From NCBI GenBank assembly GCA_020466095.1, contig CM035808.1:68643957-68707956 (forward strand): a DNA stretch of 64,000 nt, read 5' to 3'. Below the pieces are notes generated by a model. The model was not told the DNA's origin. It saw only the letters and a program-made list of their open reading frames with translations, and ran no database searches. This document shows, one piece after another, positions 55,596 to 64,000 of the stretch. Numbering within the stretch: the first letter of the stretch is position 1; the number at the start of each line of letters is the position of its first letter. The stretch is from Chlorops oryzae (Eukaryota > Arthropoda > Insecta > Diptera > Chloropidae). The translations under genes and the position numbers were made by a program.

Positions 55596-56842
55596 GAATA
55601 AGTGTCTCTTTGGGATCGCTGTTTGTAATCAAATCTGCAGATTCAGAGATCCACTTTCTTAATTTGTTAGCCTCGAGTACTTCATTGTAAGGTATTTGAG
55701 TTATCTGGCAGCCCTCGATGTCGCGTATCACATATCGATCGTGCGGTAATACCTTGTCTATGACATATGGGACTCGAAATTTCGGATCTAGCTTTAAACT
55801 CGCGCCAGGGTTTGTGTTGGTATGCTTTTTGTGATTTTGTATTGTTTTGTGATGCTAGGTTCCGTTATTTGGCTAAATCACGATCAGGATCTTCGTTTTG
55901 TTCGTCTAGAAATTTAGTCAGGGCGTCGATTGTTTTGCCGTGTTGCGCGACGCCTAAAAGCAGAATAGAAGGGGTTTGTTTAGTTGTTGTATGGATGGTA
56001 TTATTGATAACGTGTTCTGTGTTTCTGAGAGTATGAGACCAGTCAACATGGCCATATTTCTCGCAAGATTTGGCTATAAGGGGTATAAGGTTACGATTTA
56101 CGCGCTCCACTTGCCCGTTGGCTTGCGGTCAAGCCGTGGCGTTGAGAATATGCTGAATGTTATTTTCTTTTAGAAATTGTTGGCATTCATTCGAACAGAA
56201 CGCAGTGCCTCTATCACTAACTAATCGCCGACGACGGCTGTAATGGTCAAAGTAATGTTGCAGTGCTGCACACGATTCTTTGGTATTGGTGGTCGCGGTT
56301 GCGTATAATTTCGTGAATTTCGTGAAGGCATCAATGACTATCAGGATGTATTTCTTCTTAGACATGACAGAAGGCAAAGGTGCTAAGTGGTCAATTTGAA
56401 TAGTGTCAAAAGGCAATGGATTTTTTATGATACTGAACAGGTTACGTTTGTTTGACCTCGTAGGGGCAGAATACACTATACATTTTACACAGTTTTGAAT
56501 AAAATTGTGAGCCCGGGTTTTCATTAGGGGAAACCAATAATGCTTCTTTATTTCATTACAGCATTTTTCTACTCTTAAATGACCAATCTTTTCATGAGTC
56601 GCCCTAATAATATTGTTAATCATCCCTTTCGGGACATAGAGCCTAAGGTTACCTGATTTCGTTTTTGGGTATACTACCTCGTCTTTTAGTTCGATTTCAT
56701 CGCTTTCGGTAGTTTCTACATGTAAACGGATTTTTCCTATTTCAGGGTCTCGACTTTGTGCCACTCTCAGTTGGAAGTCAATATCGAAATCACTAATAGC
56801 CCCAACATTTTCCATTCGCCTAAGGGCATCTTCATGATTCAT
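55596..56842 (-). pseudogene. Integrase, one internal stop
   Basis: 56842-56129: linker, then HEKIGHLRVEKCCNEIKKHY .. NFIQNCVKC (HHCC zinc finger), FDTIQIDHLAPLP (first Asp), LIVIDAFTKFTKLY and LVSDRGTAFCSNECQQFL (second Asp). A TGA (about 56127) precedes GQVERVNRNLIPLIA (Glu). The C-terminal region continues from 55865 to about 55596, including a VPYVIDKVLPHDRYVIRDIEG fold. All three catalytic acids survive. Joins the cDNA to host DNA in active relatives. Confidence 0.85.
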
Positions 56843-56849
56843 TGATTTG

Positions 56850-57440
56850 CCTGGCCGAAATTGTATGGTATAATTATATTGTTCAAGCAGCAGAGCCCAA
56901 CGAGAAATTTTTGCCGAATTATTTTCGTTTGCTAGAAATCTTGCCAGTGCATCGCAATCAGTAATAATTTTGAAAGGCCTTCGGTCGAAATATGTGTGAA
57001 ATCGACGTAGGGCATAAATGACAGCCAGTGTTTCTAGCTCATAACTGTGTTAGTTTGCCTCCGCGGCTAAGGTAGCCTTGGAAAAGTAAGCTATGGGATG
57101 GAATTTTTAATCGTCCTGCTTTTGTAGGAGAACGGCACCGAAGCCTCTAGAACTAGCGTCACAGTGTAATTCTGTCTCGCGTTTTGCGTCAAAGATGGCC
57201 AAAACAGGTGGCTCTAGACGTTTTTGATTAAGAGTGAGGAAGGCATCACGGCAGTCATCGGTAAGCTTAAATGGTTGGCTTTTTTTTAGTAGTTGCGTTA
57301 GGGGAAAAGCGATTTTAGAAAAGCCGGGGACGAACCGACGTTAGAAAGAAAATAATCCCAAACAGGCCTGCAGTTGTTTTTCATTCTTTGGGATAGGATG
57401 GTTTTGAATGGCCTCAATATCACGGCTACTGGGACGAATT
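56850..57440 (-). pseudogene. RNase H and connection
   Basis: On -, LHCDASSRGFGAVLLQK (57190-57120), a stop, then an ELETLAVIYALRRFHTYF-like stretch (57040-56990) and FKIITDCDALARF (about 56970). Acidic residues present; one or two stops. Confidence 0.7.
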
Positions 57441-58075
57441 CCAGCGCTATTGGCGCAATAGCCTAAATATTCCAGTTCACTTTGAGCAAACTAGCATTTC
57501 TCAAGGTTGAGTTCTAAACCATATGATTGCAGTCTTTTGATGACGCCAAGCACAGTTTTCAAATGGGTATCAAAGTCTTTGTAGGTTAGCAAAATGTCAT
57601 CTATGTAAACAACTAAGAGGCCAGCCGTTATTGAATCATGAAGGACAAAGTTGACAAATCGTTGGAATACAGCGGGTCCATTTTTCAAACCGAATGGTAG
57701 TCGTAAGTACTCGTATTGTCCATCGGGCGTAACGAAAGATGTATATTTGTTTGAATCCTCATGCATTGCAATTTGGTTGAAACCACTTTTCAAATCCATC
57801 AGACTGAAGAAAAATTTATTTCCTAGGTGTTCAAGACAGTCATCAGGCAGCGGAAGGGGGTAGTTGTCACGTACAGTGATCTTATTTAATGGACGGTAGT
57901 CGACACATTTCCTTATCTCACCGGACTTTTTGCGAACCAGGACTATAGCAGAAGCATATGGGGAGTGGCTAGGTCTTATGATTTTTTTTTAGAGTAATTC
58001 GTCAATTATTTTACGAGTCTCAACTCGTTCTTGATGCGAAAGACGGCGGGGCCGACAGAAAATGGGTTTGGCTAG
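57440..58075 (-). pseudogene. Reverse transcriptase
   Basis: The N-terminal part (SHSPYASAIVLVRKKSGEIR, CVDYRPLNKITVRDNYPLPL) has one stop near 57990. 57799-57491 is open: MDLKSGFNQI, PDGQYEYLRLPFGLKNGPAV then VVYIDDILLTY with catalytic YIDD intact. A stop (about 57490) replaces a residue just after LNLEKC. Confidence 0.85.
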
Positions 58076-58850
58076 TAACTTAAATTTTCATATGATAATC
58101 GCCAGGCAGAGAGGGGTCAATTTCGGTATAAAAATATGCTTCATGAATCGCTGCACGAAATAAGTTTAGTTTGTCGGAAGGTAGAGAAGTATTTACGTTA
58201 AAAAAATCATCAGTTCCTGAAGCAATGTCAATAGCACACAAACGATCAAAGAACGCATCTTGGTCCATTGGACCTACGCTTGCATCAATGGCACCACTAC
58301 TACCGTGAGCTTTTATCATTTCTGAGGGTCGAAGTATATTTAATGTCTCGATCTTCTTTCTCAAAGTTAAATCGCAGTTAGAATGTCTTAAGCTTTTAAG
58401 TTTTTTTTATTGAACAAGAGGTTTTTGCAACAACAAGCTTAATATTAGCTTTTTCAAAATAATCACGTCCCAAAATCAATGGTACAAATAAGGCCCCGTC
58501 TGGTACTACGATGATTGGGAGTTGAATAGTTTTATTGCGAAGACGAATATAACTTTGGATTTCTCCATGTATAAAACAAGCTTATTTCCTATTTCACAGT
58601 ATTGTGTCTTAACTAGTGGCATCAGTTTCATATTATGTACCATTGAACGTCGAACAAAGCACCTGGGACTGCCTGAATCAAGAAGGGAAGGAGTACTCGT
58701 AAAGATGGCACTACAAAGATTACTAGATCCCAAAGAAACACTTACCATTTGTAATAGGTCTAAGTCGTCGATGATGGCGTCCTCGTTCACTTGGTTCACC
58801 GATCGGCTTCCACGAGGTTTCGTCGAGGCGGCAGCAGGGTGATTTGGACA
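58076..58850 (-). pseudogene. Protease and protease-RT linker
   Basis: 58799-58506 contains LLDSGSPRCFVRRSMVHNM, with the catalytic D-S-G kept; the domain end is frameshifted (about 58500-58400). 58364-58080 is an open linker (RKKIETLNILRPSEMIKAHG ..) leading to RT. Confidence 0.7.
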
Positions 58851-58856
58851 ATCGCG

Positions 58857-59381
58857 CTAGATGTGATTTGTTTGGCCACAACGAAAACACGAGCCATCTG
58901 GTCGCTTTGGCCTCGGGCAGGCACTCTGATAATGCCCGAATCGGGAACAGTTAAGGCATCGGATTGAAACGTCGGCAGGTGGAGCAGCAGAAGTACTGCA
59001 AGTAGCGGCTGATGCAGCAGCTGCACTCGATGAGGCGACAGTGACGAGCGGAGACTGTGTTAGTCGACGGCTGGGTGTGCCATCTGCAGGGCGAGAGCGC
59101 AATCGTTCATATCTAATCAGAGCAACCTTTAGTTCGCGAATGGTTGTAGCGCTATAGAGCACGGCAGCGTTGTTGGATGTGTCCCCAATTCCACATATGA
59201 TGAGGTCTGCTAATTCGCTTTCCGGTATTAGAGCATGGGCTGCTATTTCCTGCATGTCTAAGACATAACGGTGAGAAGTTTCAGAAGGCTTCAACCGTCG
59301 AGACTGCAGCTTGGAATATAACTCGTGAATTGAATATATCCGGCCGAACTCCTCAGTGATTACCTCACGTAATGCACCATA
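58857..59381 (-). pseudogene. gag C-terminal half with zinc knuckles
   Basis: Open from the mariner junction: YGALREVITEEFGRIYSIHE, a SRRLKPSETSHRYVLDMQ capsid core, an Ala/Ser-rich linker, CLNCSRFGHYQSAC and CFRCGQTNHI (the second knuckle cut by a stop at about 58857). It is the continuation of 60675-61534 on the other side of the mariner. Confidence 0.8.
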
Positions 59382-60676
59382 ACAGGTTGGCTGATAAGTC
59401 CCCGGTCTAACAAATAAAAACACATTTTTTTGTCAAAATTCGTTTTTATTATTCAACATAGTTCCCTTCAAGAGCGATACAACGATTATAACGACCTTTC
59501 AATTTTTTGATACCATTTTTGTAGTACTCCTTCGGTTTTGTTTCAAAATAGGCCTCAGTTTCGGCGATCACCTCTTCATTGCAGCCAAATTTTTTCCCTG
59601 CGAGCATCCTTTTGAGGTCTGAGAACAAGAAAAAGTCGCTGGGGGCCAGATCTGGAGAATATGGTGGGTGGGGAAGCAATTCAAAGCCTAATTCATGAAT
59701 TTTTGCCATCGTTCTCAATGACTTGTGGCACGGTGCGTTGTCTTGGTGGAACTACACTTTTTTCTTCTTCATATGGGGCCGTTTGGCCGCAATTCCAACC
59801 TTCAAACGCTCCAATAACGACATATAATAGTCACTGTTGATGGTTTTCCCTTCTCAAGATAATCGATAAAAATTATTCCATGCCCATCCCAAAAAACAGA
59901 GGCCATTACTTTGCCAGCGGACTTTTGAGTCTTTCCACGCCTCGGAGACGGTTCACCGATCGCTGTCCATCCAGCCGACTGTCGACTGGACTCAGGAGTG
60001 CAGTGATAGGGCCATGTTCCATCCATTGTCACATATCCACGCAAAAACTCGGGTGTATTGCGAGTTAACAGCTGAAAACACCGCTCAGAATCATCAACAC
60101 GTTGTTGTTTTTTGGTCAAATGTGAGCTCGCGCGGCACCCATTTTGCACAGAGCTTTTTCATATCCAAATATTGATGAATGATATGACCAACACGTTCCT
60201 TTGATATCTTTAAGGCCTCTGCTATCTCGATCAACTTCATTTTACGGTCATTAAGAATCATTTTGTGAATTTTTTTGATGTTTTCGTCGGTAACCACCTC
60301 TTTCGGGCGTCCACTGCGTTCACCGTCCTCCGTGCTCATTTCACCATGCTTGAATTTTGCATACCAATCAATTATTGTTGATTTTCCTGGGGCAGAGTCC
60401 GGAAACTCATTATCAAGCCAAGTTTTTGCTTCCACTGTATTTTTTCCCCTCAGAAAACAGTATTTTATCAAAACACGAAATTCCTTTTTTTCAATTTTTT
60501 TCACAATAACAAAAGTTGCTTCACAAAAGACGCTCTATCTCAAAAACTAAATGACTTACAGACGTCAAATTTTGACACGAATCATCTGAAGGTTGCCACT
60601 ATATAAAAATAATATGCATTTAATACTAGCAACGCCATCTATGTGTCAGACCGGGGACTTATCAGCCAACTTGTTA
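59380..60676 (-). mobile_element. irritans-type mariner (Himar1-like), copy 2
   Basis: 1,293 bp (59382-60674), TIR ACAGGTTGGCTGATAAGTCC at the left and inverse GGGGACTTATCAGCCAACTT plus GT at the right, with TA at both flanks (59380-59381, 60675-60676). Inserted into the gag of the minus-strand LTR element. Very similar to copy 1. Confidence 0.9.
59449..60504 (-). pseudogene. mariner transposase, copy 2
   Basis: 60504-60094: EKKEFRVLIKYCFLRGKNTV, HTH domains and WVPRELTFDQK. Frameshifts near 60105 and near 59820 separate this from VTMDGTW (first Asp, in 60149-59802). A TAG (about 59753) sits just before FHQDNAPCH-like sequence (second Asp), and PDLAPSDFFLFSDLKR (third Asp) is in 59718-59449. 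The N-terminus is better kept than in copy 1; the centre is worse. Confidence 0.9.
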
Positions 60677-61534
60677 TGAGTGAACTGTTACCGTTCGCAT
60701 AAGGAACTTGGCTGTCCCAGTGAACAAGCGACGCATACTAATAAAACGACTTTGGTCGTCAAACTGCAGAATATCAAAGGCGTTTTCTAAGTCCTCAATC
60801 CATTTGCGTACGTCATAGGCGTCATCTCCGCTGAATGCTGGCACCATGGACTCAATGACATTAATGTCATAGCGAACAGTCCTCGTGTTTGGTTGAGCCT
60901 GTCGTCTCAAAGATTCTACTTCTCTTTGCATCACCCACAACTCGCGTTCTCGCTCAATCAATGCCTGACGTATGTTATCCGATGTATCAGACCGAGAATA
61001 TGCGCTCATAGTCGGAGCATTGCCAACAGAAGTAGCAGTAGTAACAGGAGCAAAGGCAGCAGATGCAGCGGTGGTGGCATCTACAGCAGGACCCGGAGTA
61101 ACATCAAAGACAGCCGATGCGCCGGTATCAGTGGGTTCAGTGGGTTCAGGGGTGGTGACATTCACAGCAGGGGCCGGAGTAACATCAAAAACAGCGGATG
61201 CGCCAATAACAGCGGATTCAACGGTGGTGGTATTTACGTTTGCGGCAGGAATAAGAGCAGAGGCAGCAGAAGCATCGGAGACATCGGTTTGAAAAGCATC
61301 AGTTACAGCAAAGACATCAGTCGGTGTGGTGGCGGCAGCCGCGTCAGCGAGGCAGTCGCTATCCTCACATGCCTCGTTCCTGGCATCAGTAAGTGTATTA
61401 AATAACTCTCGAATTGGCCTTAAAGTTGCCGAGGTTGGGATTTCCACTCCATGCTCCGTCCGCAGGATATCAATCATATCCTTTTTAGACAGTCTATTCA
61501 TTTTGTTGCTTTGAATTGCCTTTGTTGTTCGCAA
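60675..61534 (-). pseudogene. gag N-terminal half
   Basis: From 61534: a short Lys-rich start, RLSKKDMIDILRTEHGVEIP (SAP-like), then a low-complexity Ala/Thr/Val/Pro region with repeats of a GASAVFDVTP unit (at least three imperfect copies), a ERERELWVMQREVESLRRQA coiled coil, and VPAFSGDDAYDVRKWIEDLE (capsid start). It is cut by the mariner at TA 60675-60676. 286 codons without a stop. Confidence 0.8.
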
Positions 61535-61574
61535 TCCTTAGTGATAGAATCTTATAGAAATCCTGTTCGCAGAG

Positions 61575-61739
61575 TTTTAATGTCTGTTTCATATTGAATT
61601 TCAGATTTTCCACAATTGATTATATTTTATTTCTTTTCTTTTAACTATTTAACAACTTTTGTTTTTTCAAATTCCAAGTCAACTAGTCAACTAGATCCTG
61701 TCAGGTACAGAACTCTATCAGATCTAGTTGACTACTACA
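61575..61739 (-). repeat. 5' LTR of the minus-strand element
   Basis: 165 bp, nearly the same as 55330-55495. On - it is followed inward by ACTCTGCGAACAGG; no TGG-type PBS is obvious. Confidence 0.85.
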
Positions 61740-62245
61740 GGAGTGAAATAATGGAAATTAGCAGCGACATGATAGTGCTTGACAACGTAAAATGTTTGAC
61801 ACTTGAAAGCACGTGCGACAATAGAAAACTCAATTTAAGTGGCAACTTTCTTACTTCATTTATGAACTGCTCCCTGCAACTCAATAATATAAATTATACA
61901 AACAAAATATTAGAGCACCTACAATTTTTTGTACTATCATCCCATTTTCCAAATCTTACAACCGAAAAGGTATTGTCTTTTTCGGAAATAGTTCTAAGAC
62001 AGGAACAGAACTTAGACCAACGTGAGGAGTTGCAATTCCACAAAATCGCAACGACCTCTTATGTAGTCTCATCCTCAGTCATCATCTTTATACTGGCGAT
62101 TACAATATTCATAATATACCGACGACAAGGAGCAGTCAATTTAGGGATCCAACAAGTACAAATAAGACCCGAAAGAACTAGAGGGAGTTTTATAACAATT
62201 TTACAACGACCAAGGGCGGAGGGAACGGATGCAATGAGTCTTTAA
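61740..62245 (+). pseudogene. Env-like gene, 3' part
   Basis: Continuation of 54300-55329 beyond the insertion, open for about 168 codons. It has Cys-containing ectodomain pieces (MIVLDNVKCLTLESTC), then a single transmembrane segment SSSVIIFILAITIFIIYR and a short basic tail. The topology (C-terminal anchor, short cytoplasmic tail) fits errantiviral env. Confidence 0.65.
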
Positions 62246-62496
62246 AAAAAAAATTTTTTTTTCTTTTTATACTCAAGTTGTATGGAGCTTGAACAACATG
62301 AGTAAACAATTTCAAATGAAGAGCTATGTTTAAAAATCTGAAGAGCCTCATTCAAAGGAAGCTCAACAATTAAAGTTCTTAAATCCCAAGAAAAAAAAAG
62401 CTTTTTGTTTTATCTCAAAACAAAACATATATACAATTTTTTCTTTAATTAAAAATAAAAGTATATATATAAATAAAAAATAATTCTATATATGTA
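62246..62496. other. 3' flank of the env-bearing element
   Basis: A- and T-runs, (TA)n near 62460, no gene. It ends at the Helitron boundary (A at 62496). Confidence 0.4.
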
Positions 62497-62885
62497 CTAG
62501 CTGGCACCAAGGCTCGCTCCGCGAGCCTTCGCGCCAGCTTCGTATGACCTGCGCTCGTTTCCTCTCCCGCTACAGGTTGATATTGGGCAAAAGTAGTAAA
62601 AGTGGTAAAGTAGTATGTTTTTAAATACTCTAGGTTTTTATTTATTCTTTGTGTGAAATTTAAACATTATGCTATAAATTTTTACTTAAACTACTATCGA
62701 CCAATAATTCCTCCTCTCCCACGGAAACGTGGCATTGTTTTATGTACTTAACTGTGAATATAATAGACTTAATATTCACTGAAATGCGCTTACTCCCGAT
62801 TTAAATAAAAATATATTTTTTTTATGATTTGAAAGTTTGTTACATCAAAATTTTAAATAGCTTGGTGAATTCGTATTTTTTGCCC

Positions 62886-63010
62886 AAGCCTACTTTGCTG
62901 CTTTTTCAGTTTAAATAACCTAGATACCGACTGCAGCGGTAAAATTATTCCCCTATCTAATTTGGGGAATAGCTGTTATCCATCTATCCATCTAACTATC
63001 CATCTATCCA
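62886..63010 (-). repeat. Helitron-associated repeat block, copy 1
   Basis: AAGCCTACTTTGCTGC.. AACCTAGATACCGACTGCAG .. GGGGAATAGCTGTTATCC followed by (ATCTATCC)n. Repeated at 63746-63875. A microsatellite-bearing block next to a hairpin end resembles DINE-1/HINE-like Helentron elements. Confidence 0.65.
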
Positions 63011-63059
63011 CCGCACAAAAAGTAAACAAACGGCTACTTTGACAGCGTGCCATCGGAAG

Positions 63060-63769
63060 ACGATCTTCAAATTTTCCGTTCGAAATTGTAGCTTGAAGAA
63101 CATTGCCCATTATTTTTGTTGTGACTAATCGTGTACCGTTGCATAGCTTAGGTGCATTTAAATTCCGAAGCAAAATGATAGGTGAACCAGTGTTAATCGT
63201 AAGTTATGTGGTGGCATTCCTGGTAAATCCAGCGAATTCAAAAATTCAACAGGATAGTTTACTGCTTCGTCAGGATTGGTAACAGCGTCGATTGATTTGA
63301 ACAATATCTCATTAGCGGGAAATGACTGTTGTATTTTAAAGTTAATAGCGTCAACATCGATATTTTTTGCAGCTAAAATAGCTCGTTCACGAAGCCACGC
63401 ATGATTAAGATAATTAGCTTTTAAATCTGGATATATGCTTTCAATCAAAGCATTTTGCGCATTTACCATGTTGCAGAAATTTCCTGGCAATTTGATGCAT
63501 CGTGTGTCCCCATGCAATGGTATTGTTCCATTTCCAATGTTTAGCAATTGCTCGGAGAATGATAGTTCCAATGGATCGTTTTGCAGTTGAACACGTATAT
63601 TTGTGTTAAAACATAATGTACTGACATTTCGCCATAGATGTGATTGTTTTGTACACGCGTTGATTTCATCCGCATATGTAGCGCGGGGAATAACGGGCAA
63701 TGTCTGTCTAAAATCACAGGACAGCAGCAGTACAGCACCACCGAAAAGCCTGCTTTGCTGCCCTTTCAT
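63060..63769 (-). pseudogene. PIF1-like helicase of a Helitron, fragment
   Basis: From 63769: LFGGAVLLLSCDFRQTLPVI (helicase motif III, Gly to Cys), ACTKQSHLWRNV, GDTRCIKLP, WLRERAILAAKNIDVD and EFLNSLDLPGMPPHNLRL. A frameshift near 63180 leads to MLRNLNAPKLCNGTRLV and ATISNGKFE (63173-63075), after which homology ends. Motifs I and II (upstream) and the final motifs are missing. Unwinds DNA during rolling-circle transposition in intact elements. Confidence 0.8.
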
Positions 63770-64000
63770 TTTAAATAACCTAGATACCGGCTGCAGTGCA
63801 ATCTCGGTAAAATTAATCCCCCATCTAATTTAGGGAATAGGTGTTATCTATCTATCCATCTCTCTATTCATCTATCCATCTATCTATCCTTCTATCATCA
63901 ATCTTTCAACCTATCAATCTGTCAATCAATCAATATTTCAATACATCTATCCATCAATCTATCAATCTGACATTCTACCAATCTGTCAATCTATCGATAT
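63746..64000. repeat. Repeat block copy 2 and (ATCT/ATCC)n microsatellite
   Basis: 63746-63875 repeats 62886-63010. It is followed to the window end by a long imperfect tetranucleotide tract of ATCTATCC, CATC and AATC variants (63848-64000). Confidence 0.75.

Larger units (their letters stand above)
55326..61743 (-). mobile_element. mdg3/blastopia-like LTR element, nested in env
   Basis: LTRs at 55330-55495 and 61575-61739, GGAG duplications at 55326-55329 and 61740-61743. The interior on - encodes gag with two knuckles, protease, RT, RNase H and integrase. About 5.1 kb without the mariner copy inserted in its gag. The env frame is contiguous outside it. Confidence 0.85.
62497..63910 (-). 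mobile_element. Helitron 3' end and helicase fragment
   Basis: On - the element ends with a hairpin (AAGGCTCGC, 3-nt loop, GCGAGCCTT; 62509-62529), an 8-nt spacer and CTAG (62497-62500), followed by T: the canonical Helitron 3' terminus inserted at A/T. Upstream on - lie a repeated block with ATCC/ATCT microsatellite and a PIF1-type helicase fragment. The right boundary is unclear. Confidence 0.75.

Noticed and set aside
46498..60676. An active mariner
   Set aside because: Both copies carry stops and frameshifts; neither encodes a full transposase.
61326..61514. Ala/Ser-rich + ORFs across 60893-61514
   Set aside because: Antisense of the Ala/Thr/Val-rich gag region on -.

Overview
The window looks like an insect genome, most likely a fly (Diptera). 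It is AT-rich, with spliced GT..AG genes and irritans-type mariners. Almost all of it is transposable-element sequence, much of it nested. The only recognisable host sequence is one intact 175-bp exon (11137-11311) resembling an SLC45-type sugar transporter, so the window may be intronic or intergenic. No rRNA, CRISPR array or bacterial-style operon is present. I cannot name the species.

Layout, left to right. 1-1742: 3' part of a CR1/Jockey-like LINE inserted in the gag of a decayed errantivirus-type LTR element. 1743-6215: that element (gag, protease, RNase H, integrase, env remnants, probable LTR), its integrase split by a hairpin MITE (3801-4399). 7165-9052: 5' half of another LINE, cut by the poly(A) end of an antisense LINE (9053-9405). 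9617-10158: PIF/Harbinger-type MITE carrying a Myb/SANT-like ORF. 11137-11311: host exon. 12105-16711: nearly complete two-gene ISL2EU-type DNA transposon, with a THAP-DDE transposase on + and a SWIM/YqaJ nuclease on -. 17702-18790: TIR element. 19215-27130: LINE fragments, one split by two large inverted-repeat (foldback) elements (20476-22804 and 22878-25005). 30461-30732: TTAA-flanked piggyBac-type MITE. 31182-39449: LTR retrotransposon with both LTRs, PBS and PPT, its gag interrupted by a 3-kb cluster of MITEs. 39647-41317: degenerate ORF, MITE and tRNA-like box. About 41318-50540: 412/mdg1-like LTR element holding a piggyBac-type MITE and a Himar1-like mariner. 50995-53959: another gypsy-type pol. 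54300-62245: env-like gene split by a complete minus-strand mdg3/blastopia-like element (55330-61739), which itself carries a second mariner. 62497-64000: minus-strand Helitron 3' end, helicase fragment and tetranucleotide repeats.

Nearly all reading frames are broken, so no element here is expected to be autonomous. The nearest to intact are the ISL2EU element (one stop in the transposase; one indel and one late stop in the nuclease) and the two mariners. The value of the window lies in its layered insertion history. Target-site duplications (TTAA, TAA, TA, GGAG) fix several boundaries to the base.
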